DNA from: Thalassolituus sp. UBA1087 | GTDB taxonomy: Bacteria; Pseudomonadota; Gammaproteobacteria; Pseudomonadales; Oceanobacteraceae | Length of the DNA stretch: 64,000 bases | Direction of reading: 5' to 3' | NCBI GenBank assembly: GCA_002314145.1 | Contig: DCCG01000041.1 | Coordinates: 1-64,000, forward strand | Shown here: positions 26,370 to 34,130 of the stretch, piece after piece | Layout: every line of letters begins with the position of its first letter | Position numbering within the stretch: the first letter of the stretch is position 1 | Notes under the pieces: model-generated | Seen by the model: only the letters and a program-made list of their open reading frames with translations | Databases searched by the model: none | Told to the model about the DNA's origin: nothing | Translations under genes and position numbers: made by a program

Positions 26370-27536
26370 TTAAAAATTGATAATACTACCAATAGAGAAA
26401 GCTTTCGGCGTGCCGCCATTCTGCGTTGCCAGTTCATCACCATGGGTACCGTCTACGCCCTGATAAGCGGCGTTGCGTTCGTTGTCGGTCTGGGTATACA
26501 TGGCGTAAATCCGGGTCGATGCTGACAGCGGTTTTTCGATGCCCAGGGATACCATGACTGCGCCACTGTCGCTGACATCCGCGTAATCATCGGCCGCCAT
26601 AATCTGACCCAGATATCTGAATCCGGCGACCGCATAACGGGCCTGCACAGCAATGGCATTGCGGTCCATTTCACCGGCGTCACCGTTGTTCAGGGTATGG
26701 TCAATGCTTTCCACAATCACGGCCGTGGTCAGCTGGCCGGCGGTTTCCTTCCACAATGCGCGCACAGCATTCACTTCACCCGGGGTGCCACCAATGCTCA
26801 GGTTAGCCCAGTGATCCCAGGCAAAGGCAAAAATACGCTGCGCAGATTTCCATTCTGCTGCCAGGGCGAACATCTCCCGCTTGTTGTTATCGACCCGTCC
26901 GGACGATTTGACGGCATCGGGCGAATACTGTGCCTGTAATTCCAGCCGGCTGTCCGACAGGGGCAGGTAATAGCGGCCGAGGATCATATTTTCAGCGCGG
27001 ATGTCCATCTGATTTCCGTGGATAGCACCGGCCCCCAGAATGGCACCGCGGTCAGCAACCGAATGTTTTAACAGCGAGTGGCGCAATGCCAGACTTTTGA
27101 ACAGTGAATCATGACGCCCGGCCAGCACAGTCCACTGCGCTGTTCTGAGCCCGGCGAAGCTGTTGCGGGTGTTCAGGGTGTCGTTACTTTTACCGTCCGG
27201 ATTAACGTTCTGTTCCAGCTGGTACACCGCACTGAGGCCGCTGATGTCCGTACTTATTTCACCGCGCACGCCCAGTTTGGAAGAATTAAACGACAGGCTT
27301 GTATCACCGGCCGAGAGTTTATCGTCCGGGTCGGCGTCAGCCAGCGTTTGGCTGACATCCGAATCCAGGTAATCCAGCGAAGGATGCAGGGTGCCGTATA
27401 TCTCCAGCTGCTTGCCGACCACCTCCAGCGCCTGGCCCGGTGCGCTGCTGACAGTCAGTGTCAGAATACAGAGTGTCAGTGGTAAACGCCGGCGAAATAC
27501 CCGTACGGCGGGAATGGTCAAAGTTGATAAATTCAT
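26370..27536 (-). CDS. General Gram-negative porin
   Basis: A 388-residue outer-membrane porin. It has a signal peptide of about 36 residues ending near PGQA, then the first strand LEVVGKQLEIYGTLHPSLDY. Family marks are LSFNSSKLGVRGEIS, LSAVYQLEQNVNPDG, RNSFAGLRTAQWTVLAGRHD and the C-terminal strand SIGSIINF with terminal Phe. This is the 16-stranded trimeric porin family for small solutes. It is transcribed away from modA, and the shared 119-base region contains a ModE-type operator, so molybdate may control it too. A substrate cannot be assigned. Confidence 0.92.
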   Translation of the reverse strand: MNLSTLTIPAVRVFRRRLPLTLCILTLTVSSAPGQALEVVGKQLEIYGTLHPSLDYLDSDVSQTLADADPDDKLSAGDTSLSFNSSKLGVRGEISTDISGLSAVYQLEQNVNPDGKSNDTLNTRNSFAGLRTAQWTVLAGRHDSLFKSLALRHSLLKHSVADRGAILGAGAIHGNQMDIRAENMILGRYYLPLSDSRLELQAQYSPDAVKSSGRVDNNKREMFALAAEWKSAQRIFAFAWDHWANLSIGGTPGEVNAVRALWKETAGQLTTAVIVESIDHTLNNGDAGEMDRNAIAVQARYAVAGFRYLGQIMAADDYADVSDSGAVMVSLGIEKPLSASTRIYAMYTQTDNERNAAYQGVDGTHGDELATQNGGTPKAFSIGSIINF

Positions 27537-27576
27537 AATGAGGGTTCTCCTGAAAGCTATAAACCGGTATAAAAAG

Positions 27577-27600
27577 CGTTATGTAGTGTTCTATATAGCG
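27577..27600. promoter_or_regulatory. ModE operator between porin and modA
   Basis: CGTTATGTA, six bases, TATATAGCG: an inverted repeat that matches the known ModE operator pattern (CGNTATATA-N6-TATATNNCG, from memory of E. coli modA). It lies 56 bases before the modA start and 41 before the porin start, in the single divergent region. A ModE gene is in the window 1 kb away. Molybdate-bound ModE would repress modA and possibly the porin. Confidence 0.8.
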
Positions 27601-27603
27601 AAT

Positions 27604-27620
27604 GATATCCGAAGGATATC
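27604..27620. repeat. Perfect palindrome in the modA leader
   Basis: GATATCC GAA GGATATC, a seven-base perfect inverted repeat just downstream of the ModE operator and 36 bases before the modA start. It could be a second operator or a leader hairpin. Nothing else supports either. Confidence 0.6.
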
Positions 27621-27655
27621 TGTCAATCAGACTTAATGCCCCGGAGGTTCCGGAA

Positions 27656-28420
27656 ATGACAAACAGGACGAATAACACACTGACAAAACGACTGATGCTG
27701 ACGGTGCTGATGGTGCTGTCGGTTCAGGTAAACGCGGGCGAAGTGATGGTCGCTGTGGCGGCCAACTTCACCGCACCAATGAAAGAAATTGCTGCGCAGT
27801 TTGAGCAGGCCACCGGCCACAAAGCGACGCTGGCGTTTGGCTCGTCGGGTAAATTTCTGGCGCAGATTCAGAATGGCGCCCCTTTTGACGTTTTTCTGTC
27901 CGCCGATCAGGCAAAACCCATCAGGCTGGAAGACGCGGGCACGGCGGTCACTGGCAGCCGTTTTACTTATGCGCAGGGCGGACTGGCATTGTGGAGTGCG
28001 GAGGATGGTCAGGCGCCGAAGCAACGGCTGGAGGCCGGGTCCTTTAAAAAACTGGCGCTGGCAAATCCGAGACTGGCACCTTACGGTGAAGCGGCCGTGC
28101 AGACCTTACAGCATATGCATCTGGAAGCGGAAACCAAAAGCCGCTGGGTGATGGGCGAAAATATCAGCCAGACCTGGCAGTTTGCGGCGACGGGCAATGC
28201 TCAGCTGGGCTTTGTGGCGATGTCGCAGATTATGGCGGACGGTCAGGTCAAATCCGGCAGCGCCTGGATTATTCCATCCGATTATTATCAACCCATACGT
28301 CAGGATGCGGTATTGCTGAAAAAAGGTCAGGGCAATCCGGCGGCGGATGCGCTGCTGAAATATCTGCAGACGGACGCCGTCGCCACCCTGATTGCCCGCT
28401 ACGGTTACAGCCGCAACTAG
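27656..28420 (+). CDS. modA: Molybdate ABC transporter substrate-binding protein
   Basis: About 254 residues from the ATG at 27656, chosen because CCGGAGG lies nine bases upstream; the frame is open from 27602. A signal peptide (LTKRLMLTVLMVLSVQVNAG) is followed by the ModA fold: VMVAVAANFTAPMKEIAAQF, ATLAFGSSGKFLAQI with the oxyanion-binding Ser residues, APFDVFLSAD and LGFVAMSQI near the C-terminus. It binds molybdate or tungstate in the periplasm. The membrane gene that should follow is truncated and modC is missing here, so this copy may be non-functional for uptake or may serve a permease encoded elsewhere. Confidence 0.94.
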   Translation: MTNRTNNTLTKRLMLTVLMVLSVQVNAGEVMVAVAANFTAPMKEIAAQFEQATGHKATLAFGSSGKFLAQIQNGAPFDVFLSADQAKPIRLEDAGTAVTGSRFTYAQGGLALWSAEDGQAPKQRLEAGSFKKLALANPRLAPYGEAAVQTLQHMHLEAETKSRWVMGENISQTWQFAATGNAQLGFVAMSQIMADGQVKSGSAWIIPSDYYQPIRQDAVLLKKGQGNPAADALLKYLQTDAVATLIARYGYSRN

Positions 28421-28431
28421 CGGGTATTTCC

Positions 28432-28587
28432 ATGCTGAGTGAAGCGGATCTGCATGCTGTCTGGCTGACGCTGAAACTGGCGACGGTGGTCACCCTGTTG
28501 CTGCTGATGCTGGGGATTCCACTGGCCTGGTGGCTGGCACGTACCCGCTCTCGCTGGCGGGGCGCGGTCTCCGCTCTGGTGGTTTAA
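28432..28587 (+). pseudogene. modB: Truncated modB (molybdate permease) remnant
   Basis: An open frame of only 51 codons beginning with ATG 11 bases after the modA stop. It reads MLSEADLHAVWLTLKLATVV followed by a hydrophobic segment and then LAWWLARTRSRWRGAVSALV, which is the start of ModB: first membrane helix plus the basic turn. In full ModB the next residues are PLVLPP and another 170 follow. Here a TAA stands at 28585 (a T to A change in a Leu TTA would produce it), and after it PL continues but the rest no longer resembles ModB. The modE stop is met 25 bases later. This fits a deletion that removed most of modB and modC. Confidence 0.85.
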
Positions 28588-28611
28588 CCGCTGACCGGAC
28601 GCTGTCCGTTA

Positions 28612-29424
28612 TCAGGCTTCAACCAATAACATCACGCTGGATGATTTGAAAAATGCAGACACAGAGTCACCGGCCTGCAGGGCCATTTTTTCAGCGCTGC
28701 CATTGGTCATGCTGAGACTGAGTGATTTACAGTCGCCGATATCCAGCACCACATCGCAATTCACGGCGCCGGGGATAACCCGTTTGATCACGCCGCTGAG
28801 CTGGTTACGCGCACTGACCTTCAGATCATGGCTGCGGCTGAGCATGATGGCACTGGCTTCTACCAGGGCAATCACGCGTACATCCGGTTCCAGTCCCAGT
28901 GCCAGGCAGCTTTCATCACTGATGATGGCGATCAGCTCACGATGTTCTGAAATGCGGATATGAACTTCATTGTTGACCGTGCCCGGAATAATCCGGCTGA
29001 TCATTCCACGGAACTGATTGCGGACACTGGTTTTCAGGGTGCCGCCGGTCATAAAGTCGGCGACGTCGGTCAAGGAATGCACTTTGCGGCTCAGCTGTTG
29101 CAGAAATGCCTGATGTTCTTTCTGCATTGCCTCAAAGCCACGCACGATGCCTTTGCCATATTCGGTCAATAAGGTGCCCCCGCCCTGCGCGCCGCCGGCG
29201 GCCCGCTCAACCAGCGGCCGGGGAGCCATATTATTAATGGCGTCTACCCGTTCCCAGGCGGTTTTATAACTGATACCCACCTGTTTGGCAGCCGCTGAAA
29301 TGGACCCGCTGTCGTCGATTGCACGCAGCAGATGAACCTGATCCGCGGCAAACGCTGACTGGCTGTCGTTGAGCCACAGACTGCCCTGCAGGCCATCGGG
29401 TTGTGGTTGTTTTTTGCGTGCCAT
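28612..29424 (-). CDS. modE: Molybdate-responsive transcriptional regulator ModE
   Basis: A 270-residue ModE of full length (E. coli 262). The N-terminal winged HTH has HLLRAIDDSGSISAAAKQVG, then ISYKTAWERVDAINNM (residues 27-65). Two TOBE/Mop domains follow, with SVRNQFRGMISRIIPGTVNN and SARNQLSGVIKRVIPGAVNC as the paired oxyanion-binding motifs (residues about 130-195 and 200-265). It represses or activates molybdenum genes on binding molybdate. It converges on the modB remnant with only 24 bases between them, whereas in many genomes it is divergent from modABC. Confidence 0.95.
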   Translation of the reverse strand: MARKKQPQPDGLQGSLWLNDSQSAFAADQVHLLRAIDDSGSISAAAKQVGISYKTAWERVDAINNMAPRPLVERAAGGAQGGGTLLTEYGKGIVRGFEAMQKEHQAFLQQLSRKVHSLTDVADFMTGGTLKTSVRNQFRGMISRIIPGTVNNEVHIRISEHRELIAIISDESCLALGLEPDVRVIALVEASAIMLSRSHDLKVSARNQLSGVIKRVIPGAVNCDVVLDIGDCKSLSLSMTNGSAEKMALQAGDSVSAFFKSSSVMLLVEA

Positions 29425-29650
29425 CGTTCCTTTAATCGTTCCTGTACCGTGCGGGTTACTGGCCGTATTTTACTCCCCCGCCGCGGGCAGGGCTATGTGC
29501 CGTTCAGACGCAGGTGGCAGCCGCGGAAAATGCTCAGATAAAGGGCTGACAAACTGAGCAGAGTCGCTGGCGTATATCAGTATTTATTCTAGGTTTAGAT
29601 AAACCTGTCAATAACTATCGCCCTGCGTCTGTGGGGACGGAGATCACAGC

Positions 29651-31468
29651 ATGAAACTCTTCCGCCGGAGCCAGCCAGAGGCCCCTGGCTGGCCTTTGTT
29701 GTTGGAGAACGCTGACTGGGACGCCCTGCAACAGAGTCACGACCTGCCGCCCGCACTGCAGCAACTGCTGCATGAACGTGAGGCCGCGCGTGAGTTACAG
29801 GGGCTGGTTAATGAACTGCCCGCGATGATGCAGCGCATCCGTCATCTGCAGCAGCATCTGCAGAGTGGTCTGGAAGCGCTGGACGGCAGTCTGGGCGAAA
29901 TCAATGACCGTACGTCGGACCAGCACAGGTTTGTAGATGAGACCCAGCGTCACCTGGCCGAAGGGGATCACCAGAGTCAGCGACTGCGCAGCGAAATGGA
30001 GCAGAAGCTGAAAGAGGTCCATGAGTTTTTTTCCTCCCGCTTTGCTGAGCTGCAGGCGCAGCTGAAAGAAAAAGCGGAACATTCGCGGGCGGTGATCGAC
30101 ACCATTGATTCCATTGGCCAGACCGTGCATCTGTTGTCACTGAATGCCACCATCGAAGCGGCCCATGCCGGCGACGCCGGGCGCGGTTTCGTGGTAGTGG
30201 CCAATGAAGTGCGCAACCTGGCCATGCAGACCCGGGAAAGTGCCAAAGAAGCCTTTGAACAGATTGATTTAAGCCAGATAGAAAACCAGCTGGTGGCGCT
30301 GCTGGATCAGTCTGAAACCGAGCTGGGTTCGCTGAACGAGCGGGTTGCCGGCGCCATGACATCACTGACCGATCTGCTGGGTTCCATGCATGAACACCTG
30401 GAGGAAATCGAAGGCAATAACCGTGTGATTCAGGCCACGGTGGAGCTCAGTGATACCACCCGTTCGCGCATGCACAACCGCAGTGACTGGACTGTCAGAC
30501 TGAGCGAAGAGCTGCAGGGCCTGCTCAGTATGGATATGGAAAACCCGCAACCGGCGCGCAACAGTTTTAACGATCTGCGTAAAACCGAATACTTACCCGC
30601 CAGCCATGAAGATCATCTGGCCCGCATCCGCGCCCGTGGCGAAATCCGGGTGGCAATTGAGCCTAAATTCGTCGGCGTCTCGTTTCACCCGGATCACGGC
30701 GATGAACTGCAGGGGTTTGATGCCGATATGGCGCGCGCATTTGCCCGCTATCTGGGAGTGAAATGTACCTTTATCGAGCACCCGTGGGATCTCTGTACCC
30801 AGCTGCTGGATTGTGGTGCCGGGCGCGGTGAACCGCCCGCCGACCTGATGTGGAGTGCGCTGCCACCGGACCCTGGGTATGAGGATCTGGCGTTCTCCAT
30901 TCCCTACCTGTTTCTGCCGTATGTGCTGGCACGGCGCAAAGGCGATGAGCAGATTAAGGGTGTGCAGTGCCTGGAGGGTAAGGTGCTGGGCTGTATCAAT
31001 GATCCGGCGGCGTTCGCAACGCTGGAAGAAGCCGGGCTGCGCTGGCGCGCCAATAAAAACCGCTCCGGCGGCAAAGTGGAGTTGGGCAACTTACTGGCTT
31101 ACACCGACCAGAGCTGGATTCATGATGCGCTGGCGAAAGGCGTGGTGGATGCATTTGCGGTGGATCTGCCTATTTATTACTGGGCCTGTGAAAACCCGCA
31201 AAGCCCCTGGTACGGGCAACTGGAAGTCCTGCCCGATAATCTGGCCAGCAGTCTGTGGGAATACACGGTCGGGGTGAAAGCGGAAGCCGAAAATTACACG
31301 CTGCTGAAAACAGTGAATGAATTTATCCGTGAGTTCGGCGCCACAGAAGAATATACCCAGTTGTGCCAGCAATGGGTTGGCGGCAATTATCAGGTGGCGA
31401 ACTGGCAGCCGATGGAAGGTGTGGCAGACGAAAGTACCTTGCAGAAACAGTTTGAGGCATCGCGCTGA
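29651..31468 (+). CDS. Soluble chemoreceptor with C-terminal family-3 solute-binding domain
   Basis: A 605-residue protein with no signal peptide and no membrane segment. Residues 40-290 are coiled-coil and carry a methyl-accepting chemotaxis hairpin tip: HLLSLNATIEAAHAGDAGRG followed by FVVVANEVRNLAMQT (about 157-192). Residues 325-590 are a type-3 periplasmic-binding-protein domain: RIRARGEIRVAIEPKFVGVS, LQGFDADMARAFARYLGVK, ADLMWSALPPDPGYEDLAFS and the late VKAEAENYTLLKTVNEFI. The order is signalling domain first, binding domain last, all predicted cytoplasmic, so it would sense an intracellular ligand such as an amino acid. GGAG is nine bases before the ATG. Substitutions at the hairpin tip compared with typical receptors are modest. 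Confidence 0.85.
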   Translation: MKLFRRSQPEAPGWPLLLENADWDALQQSHDLPPALQQLLHEREAARELQGLVNELPAMMQRIRHLQQHLQSGLEALDGSLGEINDRTSDQHRFVDETQRHLAEGDHQSQRLRSEMEQKLKEVHEFFSSRFAELQAQLKEKAEHSRAVIDTIDSIGQTVHLLSLNATIEAAHAGDAGRGFVVVANEVRNLAMQTRESAKEAFEQIDLSQIENQLVALLDQSETELGSLNERVAGAMTSLTDLLGSMHEHLEEIEGNNRVIQATVELSDTTRSRMHNRSDWTVRLSEELQGLLSMDMENPQPARNSFNDLRKTEYLPASHEDHLARIRARGEIRVAIEPKFVGVSFHPDHGDELQGFDADMARAFARYLGVKCTFIEHPWDLCTQLLDCGAGRGEPPADLMWSALPPDPGYEDLAFSIPYLFLPYVLARRKGDEQIKGVQCLEGKVLGCINDPAAFATLEEAGLRWRANKNRSGGKVELGNLLAYTDQSWIHDALAKGVVDAFAVDLPIYYWACENPQSPWYGQLEVLPDNLASSLWEYTVGVKAEAENYTLLKTVNEFIREFGATEEYTQLCQQWVGGNYQVANWQPMEGVADESTLQKQFEASR

Positions 31469-31491
31469 GCGGGATGCCTCTGCGGCGCTGT

Positions 31492-33084
31492 TCAGCTAAG
31501 CGGCTGCTCCACAGACTGCAGGCGATTGGCACCCGCTTGTGTGCGGTAACTGCGGCCATGATGGTATGCCGCTGACGGAGTCAGAATCTGTGGTACATAG
31601 TACCAGTCTGACTGAGCCATTTCGGGTGTGCAGGTCACCAGCATAAAGCCATGCTGACGCAGTTCTGCGTATTTAATATGCGGGCTGCCGGCCATAATCG
31701 TAGCGGCGCCGGTTTCCGCAATCACCGGTGGAAAACCGGGCGAGGTCACCGATGGTGTCACAAACTCCACGGCCAGCGAGCCTTCGCCGCTGTGGCGGTT
31801 ATAGTGATCCGTGTCGTAAGGGTTATCGCTCAGATCCGAAGCGAACGAGGTGTGTACGTCGCCGGTCAGCACCACGACGTTATCAATCCGGTTATCGCGG
31901 ATGGTGGCCAGTAAGCGGTCACGGTTGGCGGCGTAGCCGTCCCAGCTGTCGAGCCACAGCGACGCACCGCCGCCAAAATGATCCGGCAGATCGATAAAGT
32001 AGCGCTGTGCCATCATGACCTGCTGACCCAGCAGTTTCCAGCGGGCTGTGCTGTTCTGCAGTTTGGTATACAGCCAGGCTTCCTGTTCAAACCCCAGCAG
32101 GGTACGGTTGCTGTCTTTGGCTTCTGCCTGCTTATCACTGCCGGCGGGCTGTACCACCCGGCCTTCAATACGGGTATCCAGCATCAGCAGATCGACCAGA
32201 TTACCGTAGCTCAGTGTGCGGGTAATGCTGTCATCAAAGTTTTCCCGGATCGGCATCCACTCGAAATAGGCTTTTTTGGCGGCCGCCATACGCGTCTGCC
32301 AGTCGCCTTCACTGTCATCATGATTTTCAGCGCCGTTGAGCCAGGCATCGTTGGCAAATTCGTGGTCGTCCCAGACGGTAATAAAGGGATGGCGGCGGTG
32401 TACGGCCTGCAGGTCATCATCCAGTTTGTACAGCGCATGACGGCGGCGGTAATCGGATAAAGAAACAATTTCATGGGCCGGTGCCAGACCGCGCTCGCCG
32501 CGCAGTGATGCTTCGCCATAGGCATCCTGTGCGTATTCATACAGATAATCACCCAGATGCAGAATGGCATCCAGATCATCGCGGCCAGCCAGTGCCCGGT
32601 ACACATTAAAGTAGCCATGGGCGTAGCTGGAGCAGGACACCACAGCAAAACGGGCCTGATCAATATCGCCTTCAGGGGCGGTGCGGGTGCGGCCTGTCGG
32701 TGAGGTGACGTTGTCCACGCGGAACTGATAAAAGTAGGTGGTGGCCGGACTCAGGCCGGTGACGTCAACCTTCACGGTGTAGTCGCGGCTGGCATGGGTC
32801 ACGAAGGTACCGGAGGACACGACGTCGGTCATATTCTCATCCAGTGCAACCTGCCAGTGAACGGTCACCGGCATGACAACATCGGGCTGGAAATGCGTCC
32901 ACAGAATAACGCGGTCCTGGCGCGGGTCGCCGCTGGCCACGCCATAGTTAAACGCGCCCGGGCTGATATCGTCGTTGACTCTGACATCACTCATCGCCAG
33001 GTTCAGTGGTGAATAACCCAGTGAACAGACACCGGCAACGCCGGCGCTGGTACCAGAGATAAATTTTCTGCGGCTGATTTTCAT
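31492..33084 (-). CDS. phoD: PhoD-family alkaline phosphatase/phosphodiesterase
   Basis: A 530-residue exported metallophosphatase. The N-terminal twin-arginine signal is SRRKFISG, followed by a hydrophobic stretch, so it leaves by the Tat route folded with its metals. The PhoD N domain (PGAFNYGVASGDPRQDRVIL) is followed by the catalytic domain: LHLGDYLYEYAQDAYGE, VWDDHEFANDAW, LLGQQVMMAQ and VVLTGDVHTSFASDL carry the Fe/Ca ligands. It releases phosphate from esters, chiefly diesters. It stands alone between the soluble chemoreceptor and the cobalamin adenosyltransferase. No clear Pho box was identified upstream. Confidence 0.94.
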   Translation of the reverse strand: MKISRRKFISGTSAGVAGVCSLGYSPLNLAMSDVRVNDDISPGAFNYGVASGDPRQDRVILWTHFQPDVVMPVTVHWQVALDENMTDVVSSGTFVTHASRDYTVKVDVTGLSPATTYFYQFRVDNVTSPTGRTRTAPEGDIDQARFAVVSCSSYAHGYFNVYRALAGRDDLDAILHLGDYLYEYAQDAYGEASLRGERGLAPAHEIVSLSDYRRRHALYKLDDDLQAVHRRHPFITVWDDHEFANDAWLNGAENHDDSEGDWQTRMAAAKKAYFEWMPIRENFDDSITRTLSYGNLVDLLMLDTRIEGRVVQPAGSDKQAEAKDSNRTLLGFEQEAWLYTKLQNSTARWKLLGQQVMMAQRYFIDLPDHFGGGASLWLDSWDGYAANRDRLLATIRDNRIDNVVVLTGDVHTSFASDLSDNPYDTDHYNRHSGEGSLAVEFVTPSVTSPGFPPVIAETGAATIMAGSPHIKYAELRQHGFMLVTCTPEMAQSDWYYVPQILTPSAAYHHGRSYRTQAGANRLQSVEQPLS

Positions 33085-33192
33085 AGCAGCTTCCTTACTT
33101 GTCGGGTGAGAAAGCTCCTATGCTGGGAAGTCGCTGTGTCAGCGCGGTGACAGTTTGTTGAAAGCTTTGTAGCCGTTTTTTTACAGTGCTGT

Positions 33193-33792
33193 TTACCACT
33201 CAATGCCGGGCTGGGCTTTTACTCCGGCTTTAAAGGCATGTTTTTCCATTTTCATATCAGTCACCGTGTCGGCGATATCGCGCAGCGCGGTGGGGGCGCC
33301 ACGGCCGGTCAGAATGACGTTCTGTTCAGCCGGGCGGTTGCGCAGAGCGGTTTCCAGCGTTGCAAAATCGAGCAGCTCATACGCCAGCATATAGGTGATT
33401 TCGTCCAGCATAACGGTTTTTAATGCCGGGTCTTTCAGCATCGCTTCGGCTTTTGGCCACACCTGATCAAACGCCTGCTGATCCTGTTCGCGGTTCTGCG
33501 TTTCCCAGGTAAAGCCGGAGCCCATGACCTCAATACTCAGACCGGGCAGCGTCGACAGTATTTTACTTTCACCACAATCCCAGGTGCCTTTAATAAACTG
33601 CACCAGACCGGCTTTATAACCGTGACCCAGAGTACGGATCAGGGTGCCAAATCCTGAGCTGCTTTTACCTTTCCCGGTGCCGGTGAGAACAATAATGACA
33701 CCTCGCTCTTCCTGAGCCCGTTCGATAGCGGAGTCTACTTTTTCTTTGTATTTCTGCATTTTCTGCTGATGTTTTTCGTGCTCAGTCGTCAT
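33193..33792 (-). CDS. cobO: Cob(I)yrinic acid a,c-diamide adenosyltransferase (BtuR/CobO type)
   Basis: About 199 residues from the ATG at 33792, matching the 196 of E. coli BtuR. The frame is open up to 33906 but the extra 38 residues are unlike the family. The P-loop is VLTGTGKGKSSSGFGTLIRT (residues 34-53), and GLVQFIKGTWDCGE, LDEITYMLAYELLD and VILTGRGAPTALRDIADTVT are typical. It transfers the adenosyl group of ATP to cob(I)alamin or cob(I)yrinate. The gene is monocistronic. A second, unrelated adenosyltransferase (PduO type) is encoded 2.4 kb away. Confidence 0.94.
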   Translation of the reverse strand: MTTEHEKHQQKMQKYKEKVDSAIERAQEERGVIIVLTGTGKGKSSSGFGTLIRTLGHGYKAGLVQFIKGTWDCGESKILSTLPGLSIEVMGSGFTWETQNREQDQQAFDQVWPKAEAMLKDPALKTVMLDEITYMLAYELLDFATLETALRNRPAEQNVILTGRGAPTALRDIADTVTDMKMEKHAFKAGVKAQPGIEW

Positions 33793-33909
33793 GTTAATGG
33801 CCTTTTGGGATATCGGAACAGCGGGACTTACTATACGTGAAAGAGCCTTGTCGCGGTAATCCGCCTGCGTCTGTTCAGCGTGCGACTTTGTGTCGTTATA
33901 AGACACAGC

Positions 33910-33927
33910 CTCATTCCTAAGAATGAG
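33910..33927. repeat. Inverted repeat upstream of cobO
   Basis: CTCATTC CTAA GAATGAG, a seven-base perfect inverted repeat about 120 bases before the chosen cobO start. It looks like a protein-binding palindrome but I cannot name the factor. No cobalamin riboswitch motif is seen in this leader. Confidence 0.5.
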
Positions 33928-34130
33928 AACACGAAACCTATTGATGTATCAATTCGGGCCACGGTTACATAACTCACACAGATTTGCACTTACATCGTCA
34001 GGGGGGATAAAAGTGGCTGGTCTATCATTATGTCACTGTCGCAGGTTTACCCGGTGAACCTCCGCAGCAGGGTATGTGTGATATGACTGCCAGAGAACAA
34101 TAAAGCCGGAATAACGGGTAGATAAAACGT

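Noticed and set aside
33793..33906. N-terminal extension of the cobO frame
   Set aside because: The extra 38 residues do not resemble the family, and the start at 33792 gives normal length.
33793..34130. Possible riboswitch before cobO or the chemoreceptor
   Set aside because: No B12 box, and no GEMM-type core was found in either leader.
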